Shown: positions 54,727 through 64,000 of the stretch, in pieces
How the letters are laid out: every line of letters starts with the position of its first letter
How positions within the stretch are numbered: position 1 is the stretch's first letter
Assembly (NCBI GenBank): GCA_963989385.1
Contig: OZ022515.1
Span: forward strand, 10,262,803-10,326,802
Source of the DNA: Ctena decussata
Lineage: Eukaryota > Mollusca > Bivalvia > Lucinida > Lucinidae
Direction of reading: 5' to 3'
Length of the DNA: 64,000 nt
Position numbers and translations under genes: made by a program
The notes under the pieces: model-generated
Seen by the model: the letters and a program-made list of their open reading frames with translations, nothing else
Told to the model about the DNA's origin: nothing
Databases searched by the model: none

Positions 54727-55546
54727 GTAAGATCGTTCATATGAAACACATACTTTTGTGCAAGAGATCAAACTCCAAGTAGTTCTATTTATTTTATTTT
54801 CGACTACTTTCGGTTATTACAACCTTTTTCAAGGGAAATATTTGTAAACAATGAAACATAATGACATCAATGTCTCATGACGTCATTGGCAAGACGTCAA
54901 AAAATGGTAATGGCTTTGGTGTAAAAACTTGATGATTAAACTTAAGCACATTTAACAATAAGAATGCACAGTATTGTGAACACAGGATTTTCGAACTATG
55001 AAATTCATCTTTAAATATGGAATATGAGAATTACAAAGGTGTGAGTATATTCATAAAATACTGGCTCGAAGCTAGAGTTTTAGCTCAGCTTCGTAAAGCA
55101 AAGTAACACTTGTGCTATAGTAAACTCTCCGGAGTCATAGTCCAAGTATATTTCAGTGTTCACGTCCATGCTCTCATTCCTGTCCATCTTGTGAGCAATT
55201 TAACCTATGTTAATCATTTGCATTTAGGCCTTTTTTCCGCAGTATATAATGGCTAGAGTAAGTAAACTTCATGACACCGGCCTATACCTGAATGTTATAG
55301 AGTCCTGATACATTGGAGCTGTGAGAGTCGAGTTCCCATTAGGTGTGCTTTGTCGTCTTCTGACGACTCTTGTTGGGATTTTTTTGAAAAGAAAAAAATT
55401 CTTATAACTTGATAAATATTGTTGACCCAAATCAGCTTTTTCCTAGCAGTGTGACCAGGGTCTGCCCTGCTTGCCATTCCTTTAGCAGCGTGGCATGCAT
55501 GGGTAATTAAGAAAATTGTCTAATTTTAGTACAAGCACAGTAATTG
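54727..55546. other. start of the intron after exon 16, nothing recognised
   Basis: AT-rich. A short family-D scrap near 55430-55500 (accagggtctgccctgcttg). Confidence 0.4.
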
Positions 55547-55554
55547 GTTAATGT

Positions 55555-56923
55555 TAGGCGTGTAACGATAGTCCATAAATGACTATTGCTATAGTATTGA
55601 CATTGCAATAAGTACCATTGCGATACTATTACTATTGCAGGTTGCTATTGCAATGCATTGCGATAACTATTGGGGACATATTTTTTTATCCAGAAACTGA
55701 GCTTTTCTGTATAAAAATCTGTTATGTTCACAAATTTACGGCTGAAAAGCATTGTTTAATGACTGTTGTTTCACAACATAAACACCTTGGCTACAAAATA
55801 CAAGAAAATATTATTTTTATACCCCGTCACACGTTAGTGGTGGGGTATTATGTTTTCACGTTGGCCGTCCGTCCGTCCGTAGAACGTACGTCCGTCCGTC
55901 CGTCCGTCCGCACTTCGTTTCCGTTCGATAACTTAAGCATTTATTAACGGATTTCCTTCAAATTTTGCATATGCATTTGTATCAAGAATGTCTCGCTTGG
56001 GATCGTAAATGGGCAAATTTCGATAATTTCTGACAGAGTTATGGCACTTGTCAATGTACAAAAAATGGTTTCTGGCCTCTAGTTCCTTTACTACATGGAG
56101 TATCATGATGAAACTTCACAAATATGATCGAAGTAACAAAAGCTTTGTATGAGCACAGAAATGTTATCATCAGGGGTTATCTGCCCCTGCCCTGGGGCTA
56201 TATACATGTATAAAATCATGAAAAATTCCATCTAAACACAGAGTTTGAAGCAGTTTTCCTGAAACTTACAGCAAATGATCAGAGTGGTAAAAGCTTCCAG
56301 TGATGCTCAAATTTACCCCCATGGGAGTTATCTCCCCCTGTCCCTGGGCTATATATATGCATAAAATGATGATAAAATCAATATAAATTCATGTGAAACA
56401 GATTTTCAGAAATTTACATCTGATGATAGAAGTACCATAATAAAAGCTTCTTGTGATGATTGAAATTTGACTCTTTAGGGTTTATCTGACCCTGCCCCAT
56501 GGCCACATGTTTAAAATCACTAAAGTTGTATTTGATAAGAGTGATAAGTGATTTATCGAAGCGAGAGTAATGAAGTGTCCTGTCATGACAAAGACTTATC
56601 CGTGTTCAGTGGCCTGGGATTATACAGATAAAAAATAAAGCTAGAAAAATTGGTGTGTGAAAAAGGTTTGCATTGGCGGGGTATTACGCAGTCGTTTGCG
56701 ATGCTTTTATTCATTCTTTGGAATCCACATGCATTTCTGTTATTTTTTTAGCTAAAGACTTTTTTCAAGAAATAGATGCATGTTTGGAAAATGTTGAAAC
56801 TATTGTGATACTGGAAACACTATTGCCAATAGTATTGACATTGCAGCTTTCCCTATCAAAAGTGACTATTGCCAATGTTACTATTGCGATACATTGATAG
56901 TCCGATGTATTGTTACACCCCTA
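55555..56923. mobile_element. non-autonomous hAT element with 8-bp duplication
   Basis: Ends TAGGCGTGTAACGATAGTCC and an inverse ending TGTTACACCCCTA. Exact GTTAATGT on both sides (55547-55554, 56924-56931). Its interior (about 55821-56690) is a bivalve-type repeat with (GTCC)n, starting ataccccgtcacacg and ending ggcggggtattacg. Confidence 0.85.
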
Positions 56924-57009
56924 GTTAATGTACATGGGTATATTTTCATATTCTCGTTCAATTCTTCCGAAGGGAAACAAATTTCGTGACTTCCTGTTTG
57001 TTTCCCTAG

Positions 57010-57165
57010 ATGACGAAGCCCTTTCAAAATAGGGTCCACTCTTAAAGGAAAGAATTTGCTCCTTTAGGAGCAAATTCTTTCCTTTAAGAGTTGACTCCCA
57101 TTGAAAAGGGAGACAAAAAAGAAAATGCTAGAGTTGTTTCCCCTAAAAGTGTACCCAGTGACCTT
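57010..57165. repeat. family-E fragment
   Basis: Perfect hairpin AAAGGAAAGAATTTGCTCCT and its inverse. Lies just left of the LTR element. Confidence 0.7.
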
Positions 57166-57186
57166 GCGGGATACTATATCTATTTC

Positions 57187-59332
57187 TGTTACGAAATGGA
57201 TCTAATCGTCCACTATGTCGTCGAGATTATTTTAATCCTTTCAATCAGTAAGGCTACAGTTTTTAGGGTAACTGTGGTAATAAAACGTTTACGGAAATTG
57301 TGACTACGTTATGCATGGGTTGTTTGTGAATACCTCTCGTGGACAGCATATTGCATGATTTTAAGGTGAATACCTGCACGAGTCTTTTGATTGTGGAAAG
57401 CGCTTTGCATGATTTTAATGTGAGACGCATAGTATTTATACGCCTATCTTTTAATGAAAAATTAGACGTGGCTGAATTCTAATACGGAGTATGTTAAATT
57501 ATTGTCGTGTGCCCAGATTCTGTGTTAAGACCTAGAAGGGTAAGATTTTATTATATTTATTTAGAATAGTTTGGCAAAGAATGAAAAATGTGACTTCTGA
57601 TTGATATGGTATGATTATATGTGTCGACTGATTTGATTTTGTTGGCAGTGATCAGGTTGCGCATGTGTCGACCGATTTTGTTAGTAAGCATGCTGCGCAT
57701 AATATTTGTATATTAGGAAGTTTTGTAAATTTCGGAAATAGTTTATATTACTGATGTTGGTTGCAATGGTGTGCGTCTATTTGACGTCCAGTGACGTCAG
57801 TTGCATTCATGTTATTCATGCGACGTCAGTTGCATTCATGTTATTGCGACGTCAGCACTTTTTATATTAGTTTCACGTATACGTGGCCTATAGAAGTAGA
57901 TTGATTTGTAATGGAACTAATTTATATACTCGTGACGTCAATTGACGCCATAGCATGCACCGCATTAAGGTTTTTTTTATAAGTTATAATGGTAACATTT
58001 GGTCATCATGCGTTTGATTTGCCTTCATTAGACGGCGTCATATGATATAACATCATTGATGTCATGATGTCAGATCAAACGTTATGATCCCAAATGTGTT
58101 AGAAACGCTTATTCAGTTATTATATTCTATGGCAAATGGTATTACGCTTAGTTTAAAGAAATGAATTAATAAATATGCGAGTTAGATTTTGGTCAATCAA
58201 TTTAATGTAAATAGGACATTGTTTAGATTATTCATGTTTTATGTGGGGTATGTCATGGTAATGCCTGTTGACGTCAGTATACTTCTTGACAATGTTTGAC
58301 GTCAGATCCTTCGACGCGCATGCGTGGTAGGATCTACGTTTCTTCATTGGCGGAAGTGGTAAGCACACTTTTAGCTTTACATCGTGAGCGCGAGTCGTGT
58401 CTAGTGACACGGCTGGCGTGTGCACGTTATGCTCGGCATTCGCCGAGGGCGTTGTATGGTATTTCCAAGACAGGCCCAAGTCTTACGCATTGTTATTATG
58501 TAGTTACAATGTATTAAGTGTAAGTTCGTTATTTTTAGGCACATCAAGTCCGGCAGTCAGCTGTTAGGGCTTAGAGCCACGTCTCACCTGGAGATGCGAT
58601 ATACGTCTCCAGGTTAATACCAACCCGGGTAGAGGCAGTTACAACGCCGTTTGTGCATGGTTCCCAAGCAGAGGCGGGAAGCACAAAATGTAGGCGGAAG
58701 TGGTTAGCACAGTTTTGCCAGATTCTGTGATAAGATCTGAAGGTCACATCAAGTGTGGGACAGTGTTCGTCCACTAAGGTGTTTTAATATATATAGACTG
58801 GTCCCTGGTACAATCCAGGGAGCGACCAGTATATAATCGTGCACGTGTTTATATGAGTTGGTGTTCCTCATGATATATGGTCTGGCCCATGACATGATCC
58901 AGGGAACGACGAATTGAAGTCTACCAACATAAGGCCTTGTTTTTTTGTATGAGCTCAAACTAACGTTTTTTGTCCTTTGTGTTTTCCTTTAGTTCATGGC
59001 GCTGAGCCGAGTACGGTGTTGACGTCAGACGGTAATCTATTTGCGTATTGTACGCAAATCGATTACAGATTTGAAACAAACACCTTTCTTGGGCCAGCGA
59101 CATGAACTGATATGTGTTGTATATTATTGTAATTGTGACAGTTGTAAATTGTATTGTTGTATATAGAATTTACATTATATATAAACTTAAAAAATTCTAA
59201 CGTTGTTAGAGTTTCCTTGTTAGTGTATTACACTAGTAGATAACCCTTTAACCGGAAGTCACCCTCCGCCGTCCTGGCGACGCATAAGGCTCTACACCCG
59301 TGTCGACCGTGTGTAAAACCTTCGGCGTAACA
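57187..59332 (+). mobile_element. 5' LTR of a Gmr1-like (Ty3/Gypsy) retrotransposon
   Basis: 2146 bp from TGTTACG to CGTAACA, perfect 7-bp inverted ends of the usual TG...CA kind. The first 45 bases are identical to 63956-64000. The right end is fixed by the primer site that follows. It contains five exact TGACGTCA sites and a 28-bp tandem repeat (57800-57850). Confidence 0.9.
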
Positions 59333-59352
59333 TGGTGTCATGAAGTAACGGG
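59333..59352 (+). promoter_or_regulatory. tRNA primer-binding site, tRNA-Leu-like
   Basis: TGGTGTCATGAAGTAACGGG directly abuts the LTR end. The first eight bases match the complement of a tRNA-Leu 3' end (TGACACCA), with partial match further in. Confidence 0.7.
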
Positions 59353-60272
59353 ATTTGACTTCTGGTTAATATCTGCCAGTGTAAGACATTGACAATATAT
59401 ACAGAATCTAGGCACAATTTTTGTCAGACATTTTTTTTATTATTGACTTTCTGATTGTTCTTTTCTAAGGTAACGTAAGGCTGTGAATTTTAGGGGAGCA
59501 ATTTTGCCACTAAATTCTTAGTAAATGTAACCTACACTCAATTAAGGTCAACTATCCTTATTCCCTACGTGATGAAGTGCGATAGCCCATGCATTATTTT
59601 GTGATAAAATGTAACAGGTTGCATATCTGAGTGGGGAAACTGAGGTATATAGACCTGAATTGTCTTGGCACGGATGATACATATTTAGTTTTAAGGTCCG
59701 TTTGAGTACCTTGGCACTGCTGTTGCATGACAATCTATAAGTTTTTTAACTTAAACGTTTTGTACGTTGTGTCGTAACCGTTACTGAGGTCCATTTTATG
59801 TCCTGATTTAGTAACGTAGGTCACCCGTAACGTTGTACAATATCGTTACAGTGATTCAACCTAATAGCAGAATCTTAAGTTTGATTTACCGTTGGTATCT
59901 TATAAGGTTTTGTAATGTAGGACGTATAGTTGTCGTGTCAGTGTTAATACGTTGCGTTACATACGTTACGTTTGTATATCCGATACGCTAGATCAAGTTG
60001 GGCGTAATTGTAATGTGGGTTATTTACGTCATCTAATTGTGTCATTTGAAAGTGAAAAGTAATTCTCGGCAAAGTCAACGTCAGTTTATGACGTCATTTC
60101 CGGTCTGTTATGAACGTAGCTTTAATGGATACGTCTAGATCGCGAGTATACTAATTAATCAACGTTTTAGTTGGATTAGTTTGTTATAATTATTGTTAAC
60201 GTTTTAGTTAACGTGTGTGACTAAGTGAACGTCGGTTTCAGTTAAGTTAACGTGAGCATTACGTTAAGCGTC
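59353..60272 (+). other. untranslated leader of the LTR element
   Basis: 920 bp with no coding frame above 60 codons; many 'acgtt' words and one TGACGTCA (60089). Would hold the packaging signal; none was identified. Confidence 0.6.
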
Positions 60273-63200
60273 ATGGATCAGTTAGTTAAGACGGGAAGGG
60301 AGTTAGGTTATGAAGGGCAGGCATTGCAGGAATTTGTTAAGCAACAGCAAGAGACTGAGAGGGCAGAAAGGCACGCGGTAAGGGAACTTGATAAGGAAAA
60401 GATTGCGCAGGCCGATAAAGACAGGGAAATTGAGTTAGCTAAGATCGCAGCGGAGAAAGAGAGGATCGCGCAAGCCGAAAAAGATAGGGAAATTGAATTG
60501 GCTAAGATTGCGGCAGATAGGGAAATCGAGATGGCGCGGATTGAAAGTATAGAGCGGCAAGCCGAGAAAGATAGGGAAGCTAGGTTGTATCAAGTCGAAA
60601 GCGATAAGGAAGCAAAGTTGTCGAGCGAAGTTGAGTTAGAAAAGTTGAAGTATAGTTTTGAATTGCAGCAACGCGAGTTGAAGAATCAGATAGATTTGCA
60701 GAAGGTAACGTTTAGGGTTGAATTAGAAAAACAGAAGTCTGGAAAGTTAGCGCATGCGCGAGATCCCAAATTACCGTATTTTGATGAAAGTAAGGACAAA
60801 ATGGATAGTTACTTATCAAGGTTTGAGAAATACGCGACGGCGAATAAATGGGATAAAAACGTTTGGGCTGCATATTTAAGCGCATTACTTAAAGGTCGCG
60901 CGCTTGATGTCTATGATAGATTGTCTGTAGATGATGCAGCGGATTATGACAAGTTGAAAGATGCGTTGTTAAAGAATTTTGATATGACTGAACGCGGATT
61001 TAGGAAGAAATTTCGCTATGATAGGCCTGAAAAGTCTGAAACGTTTATTCAGTTTAGTAGTAGACTTAGGTCGTATCTTAATAAATGGTTGAAAATGGCG
61101 AAAGTAGACCAGTCTTACGAAGCTGTTTGCGATTTTTTCGCTAGAGATCAGTTTTTAGAATCTTGTAGTAAAGAACTGTATGTTCATTTGAAACCGAAAG
61201 CATTCACGAATCTAGGTGAGATGGCTAGGGAAGCAGATTTATTTGCAGAAGCACGTGGCGGTGTCTACGCTTGTGTTAATAAGGGGCAGCGTGATAGTAA
61301 GGGCGTAACTCAGAGTAGATCTGATAATAAGCCGAGTGCGAAGCCAGAGATAAAATGTAGTATTTGTGGTAAGGGACATTTAACATATAAATGTTTTAAG
61401 AATCCCGATAGGAAGCAAGCATATAGTGCGGAGGTAGGTGCAAGTGCAAGCGGGTATAGCGGAAGTAAGGGGAGTAGTTATGCACCGAAAGATGAGACAC
61501 AAAGATCACAGAGTAAGAGCGATACTGTACAGACGAAGGGTAGTAATTCAGATCGTGGCCGTGGTCGGGGTTATTCCCGCGGACGTGGTCGGGGTGGCGG
61601 ACATCAAATGAGCTTTTGTAAAACTACAATGAATAGGTCTCATGAAATTGAAGGTCTCTATAAGAGTAAGGAAGAAAGTCCATTAATCGATGATAACGTG
61701 GATAGGGAAGGTGTCTGTTACTTTTTAAGGTCGCGATTACCAACAGCGCAGGGTACGGTTAATGGTAAGACTGTTGTAGTTTTAAGGGACACAGGTTGTA
61801 CTGGGTGTGTCGTTCGTAAAAACTTGGTTTCTAATGATCAGTTACTTGGTAGAGAATCTGATGTAACTTTGATTGATGAATCTACCCAAAGGTATCCCTT
61901 AGCAATGGTTGACATAGATTGTCCATTTTTCACAGGAAAAACTGAGGCATTGTGCATGGAAGATACATTGTATGACCTGGTTATTGGAAATATTGACGGG
62001 TCAAAACTTCCCGATATGTCCCATTTTGCAATGGCGGCAGTGACTAGGTCACAAGCTAAGCAAGGTGAAGAGGTCTATAAGAAACTTAAAGTTCCTGATC
62101 AAATTATTGCTAGTGATAAGGAGGCATTGAAGCAGGCCCAAGTTGTTGACCCTAAATTGAATGGCATAAGGCAAAGAGTGGAATCTGGGAATGTGACGAT
62201 TAGTCGTGGATTGAACCGAGGTGAAACTAAGTTTATCCGAAAGAAAGATTTATTGTATAGGCAGTTTACTAAGGGAAACAAGGTCACTTTGCAACTTATT
62301 ATCCCTGAAGGTTTTCGTGAAAAGGTGTTAAGATTGGCGCACGAAACCTTGATGTCAGGTCATTTGGGCATAAAAAAAACTATGGATAGAGTGTTAACTG
62401 AGTTCTTTTGGCCTGGAATTTGTGGTGATGTGGCAAAGTTTTGTAAATCTTGTGACATATGTCAAAGGACTATTCAAAAAGGTCGTGTCACTAAGGTACC
62501 TTTAGGAAAGTTGCCACAGATTGACACACCATTTAAACGAGTCGCTGTTGATATAGTCGGACCGATAGAACCTCGTTCTGACAGGAAATCCCGCTATATT
62601 TTAACAATGATAGACTATGCGACGAGATATCCCGTGGCGGTAGCGTTACCCGGCATTGAAACGGGACGCGTAGCCGAAGCGTTAGTTGAGATGTTCAGTA
62701 GATTAGGAATACCGAGTGAAATGCTAATCGAGCATGATAGTAAGATCACGATTGACGTCATGAGAGAGGTTAGTAGGTTGTTGTCGCTTCAAGATCTGAC
62801 AACTATTCCTTATCAATCTACTGGTAAAGGACCCGTGGAGAAATTCCATGATACATTGAAACAGATATTACGTGAAATGTGCGTAGAACGTCCGAATGAC
62901 TGGGACAGGTATCTCCCAGCATTATTATTCGCAGTAAGGGAAGTTCCGCAAGAGTCATTAGGTTTTTCCCCGTTTGAACTGTTGTATGGGCGTAATGTTA
63001 GGGGTCCTATGCAAATATTAAAGGAATTGTGGTCTGTAGAGGAAACTGACCAACGTGCGTTATTGACGTATCAGTACGTTATTGATCTAAAAGAACGTTT
63101 AGAGAGAACGTGTAAGTTAGCACAGGATATTGTCCGGAAAATGGACGTAAAGCAGAATGCTTATTATGATAAACGCGCGAGGTCGCGTAAGTTTGACGTC

Positions 63201-63770
63201 GGAGACAAAGTACTTTTGCTACTCCCGAATGAGTGCAATAAATTGTTACTTCAATGGAACGGGCCATATGAAGTTGTCGAAGTAGTCAATGCAATGAACT
63301 ACAAGATTAACGTCAAGGGCGTCGTGAATACTTATCCTGCTAACATGATTAAGCAGTACGTTCAACGTCAAAAGAACGTGTCGTCTGCAGCTGTTAATGC
63401 ACGTGACAATGTTGGATCGGAGGATCACAGTGATCCGAATGTCCAAAGAGTTAACATTTGTACGTCAGAGGACGTATCCCAATATGACTTCATACGTGAA
63501 AACGTAAAGCCCGACGACGTAACGTCGATTCAGAAAGCAAACATGGAGGAACACGGTGGCGATAGTAGGTTAGAGGCAGAGGCAACGGATCCTGTGGGAT
63601 CTGTCGTGCGAAGTAAGTGTAACGTCAAAGACAGAGTTAATTTTACGCCTGATACACTTAAAGGTGGCGATTTCCACCTAGTGTTCGATCAGACTTACCC
63701 ATACTTCCCCATTCCATTTGAGGCACGACAGGTACGACACAGAGAATTGATTGACTTTGGGATTAGGTAA
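60273..63770 (+). CDS. gag-protease-integrase polyprotein lacking reverse transcriptase
   Basis: 1165 codons from the ATG, no stop or frameshift. In order: an N-terminal E/K/R coiled coil with a repeated KDREIELAKIAA; a capsid region whose part at about 242-328 (GFRKKFR, then FIQFSSRLRSYLNKW, DQFLESCSKELYVHL) resembles the SCAN domain; a zinc knuckle of form C-x2-C-x3-H-x4-C at 362; an RG-rich stretch; a retroviral-type aspartic protease motif RDTGCTG (Asp506); the integrase HHCC finger (His690, His697, Cys724, Cys727); the integrase core with Asp760, Glu820 in place of the second Asp, and Glu856; and a GPY/F domain (997). The final ~30 residues (PYFPIPFEARQVRHREL) look like the start of a reverse transcriptase. 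No YxDD or RNase H follows. The integrase sequence is of the Gmr1-like kind, in which integrase precedes RT. Non-autonomous by content. Confidence 0.85.
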   Translation: MDQLVKTGRELGYEGQALQEFVKQQQETERAERHAVRELDKEKIAQADKDREIELAKIAAEKERIAQAEKDREIELAKIAADREIEMARIESIERQAEKDREARLYQVESDKEAKLSSEVELEKLKYSFELQQRELKNQIDLQKVTFRVELEKQKSGKLAHARDPKLPYFDESKDKMDSYLSRFEKYATANKWDKNVWAAYLSALLKGRALDVYDRLSVDDAADYDKLKDALLKNFDMTERGFRKKFRYDRPEKSETFIQFSSRLRSYLNKWLKMAKVDQSYEAVCDFFARDQFLESCSKELYVHLKPKAFTNLGEMAREADLFAEARGGVYACVNKGQRDSKGVTQSRSDNKPSAKPEIKCSICGKGHLTYKCFKNPDRKQAYSAEVGASASGYSGSKGSSYAPKDETQRSQSKSDTVQTKGSNSDRGRGRGYSRGRGRGGGHQMSFCKTTMNRSHEIEGLYKSKEESPLIDDNVDREGVCYFLRSRLPTAQGTVNGKTVVVLRDTGCTGCVVRKNLVSNDQLLGRESDVTLIDESTQRYPLAMVDIDCPFFTGKTEALCMEDTLYDLVIGNIDGSKLPDMSHFAMAAVTRSQAKQGEEVYKKLKVPDQIIASDKEALKQAQVVDPKLNGIRQRVESGNVTISRGLNRGETKFIRKKDLLYRQFTKGNKVTLQLIIPEGFREKVLRLAHETLMSGHLGIKKTMDRVLTEFFWPGICGDVAKFCKSCDICQRTIQKGRVTKVPLGKLPQIDTPFKRVAVDIVGPIEPRSDRKSRYILTMIDYATRYPVAVALPGIETGRVAEALVEMFSRLGIPSEMLIEHDSKITIDVMREVSRLLSLQDLTTIPYQSTGKGPVEKFHDTLKQILREMCVERPNDWDRYLPALLFAVREVPQESLGFSPFELLYGRNVRGPMQILKELWSVEETDQRALLTYQYVIDLKERLERTCKLAQDIVRKMDVKQNAYYDKRARSRKFDVGDKVLLLLPNECNKLLLQWNGPYEVVEVVNAMNYKINVKGVVNTYPANMIKQYVQRQKNVSSAAVNARDNVGSEDHSDPNVQRVNICTSEDVSQYDFIRENVKPDDVTSIQKANMEEHGGDSRLEAEATDPVGSVVRSKCNVKDRVNFTPDTLKGGDFHLVFDQTYPYFPIPFEARQVRHRELIDFGIR

Positions 63771-63942
63771 ATCTGTTGCCAAGATAATTTGGGGGCGGAC
63801 TACCTTAGTAGATAGTTTGGCCACGTTATGCATCGCACCGTTGTTGTGTATATAGCTAGTTTTCCAGTTTTGACATAGCCTACGATTCGATCGCATTTCG
63901 TACTATTTCAGAAAAGAAACATTGTTATGTTTTTTTCTCCCT

Positions 63943-63951
63943 AAGGGGAAA
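63943..63951 (+). promoter_or_regulatory. polypurine tract
   Basis: AAGGGGAAA, five bases before the 3' LTR. Would prime plus-strand synthesis. Confidence 0.55.
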
Positions 63952-63955
63952 CCTA

Positions 63956-64000
63956 TGTTACGAAATGGATCTAATCGTCCACTATGTCGTCGAGATTATT
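63956..64000 (+). mobile_element. 3' LTR, first 45 bases
   Basis: TGTTACGAAATGGATCTAAT onward, identical to the start of the 5' LTR over all visible bases. Cut by the window edge. Confidence 0.9.

Noticed and set aside
55618..55947. 109-codon frame in the hAT element
   Set aside because: Its C-terminus is the translated (GTCC)n microsatellite (RPSVRTS type); no transposase motif.

Overview
The window is animal nuclear DNA, most likely from a marine bivalve mollusc. It is intron-rich, AT-rich and saturated with short inverted-repeat transposons, tRNA-derived SINEs and the '(GTCC)n plus AGGTCAAGGTCA' type of long tandem repeat typical of clam genomes. The species cannot be fixed from the sequence.

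The one host gene I can recognise is CEP152 (the Asterless orthologue, a centriole-duplication scaffold), on the + strand from the left edge to about 54.7 kb. Sixteen internal exons can be placed. Their phases join without a break and give 1590 codons. Both ends of the gene lie outside the window. The homologous stretch of human CEP152 is, from memory, only about 550-600 residues. The clam protein has grown by multiplying coiled-coil and tryptophan-spaced repeats in exons 5, 7-10 and 12.

The introns are built almost wholly of mobile DNA. At the left edge the first visible exon is preceded by a 91-bp tandem array of its own 3' splice site and exon start, split by a TA-flanked MITE. Intron 5 (6.2-24.7 kb) holds a long-inverted-repeat element (13.3-16.2 kb). 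It also holds a composite structure (16.5-21.6 kb) in which two near-identical 458-bp MITEs flank a segment with a Mutator-like transposase gene and a convergent His-Me finger endonuclease gene. Later introns hold elements with 6-bp target duplications (33.97-36.19 kb and 46.67-49.12 kb), hAT-type elements, three SINEs with target duplications, and at least ten recurring MITE families (called A to O here). Several MITEs lie within tens of bases of exons.

From 57.2 kb to the right edge lies an LTR retrotransposon: a 2146-bp 5' LTR, a tRNA-Leu-like primer site, one uninterrupted gag-protease-integrase frame, and the first 45 bases of the 3' LTR. It has no reverse transcriptase. Its gag resembles the SCAN-like capsid of Gmr1-like elements, and its integrase has Glu where the second catalytic Asp should be. 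With identical visible LTR ends and an open frame it looks young and trans-mobilised.
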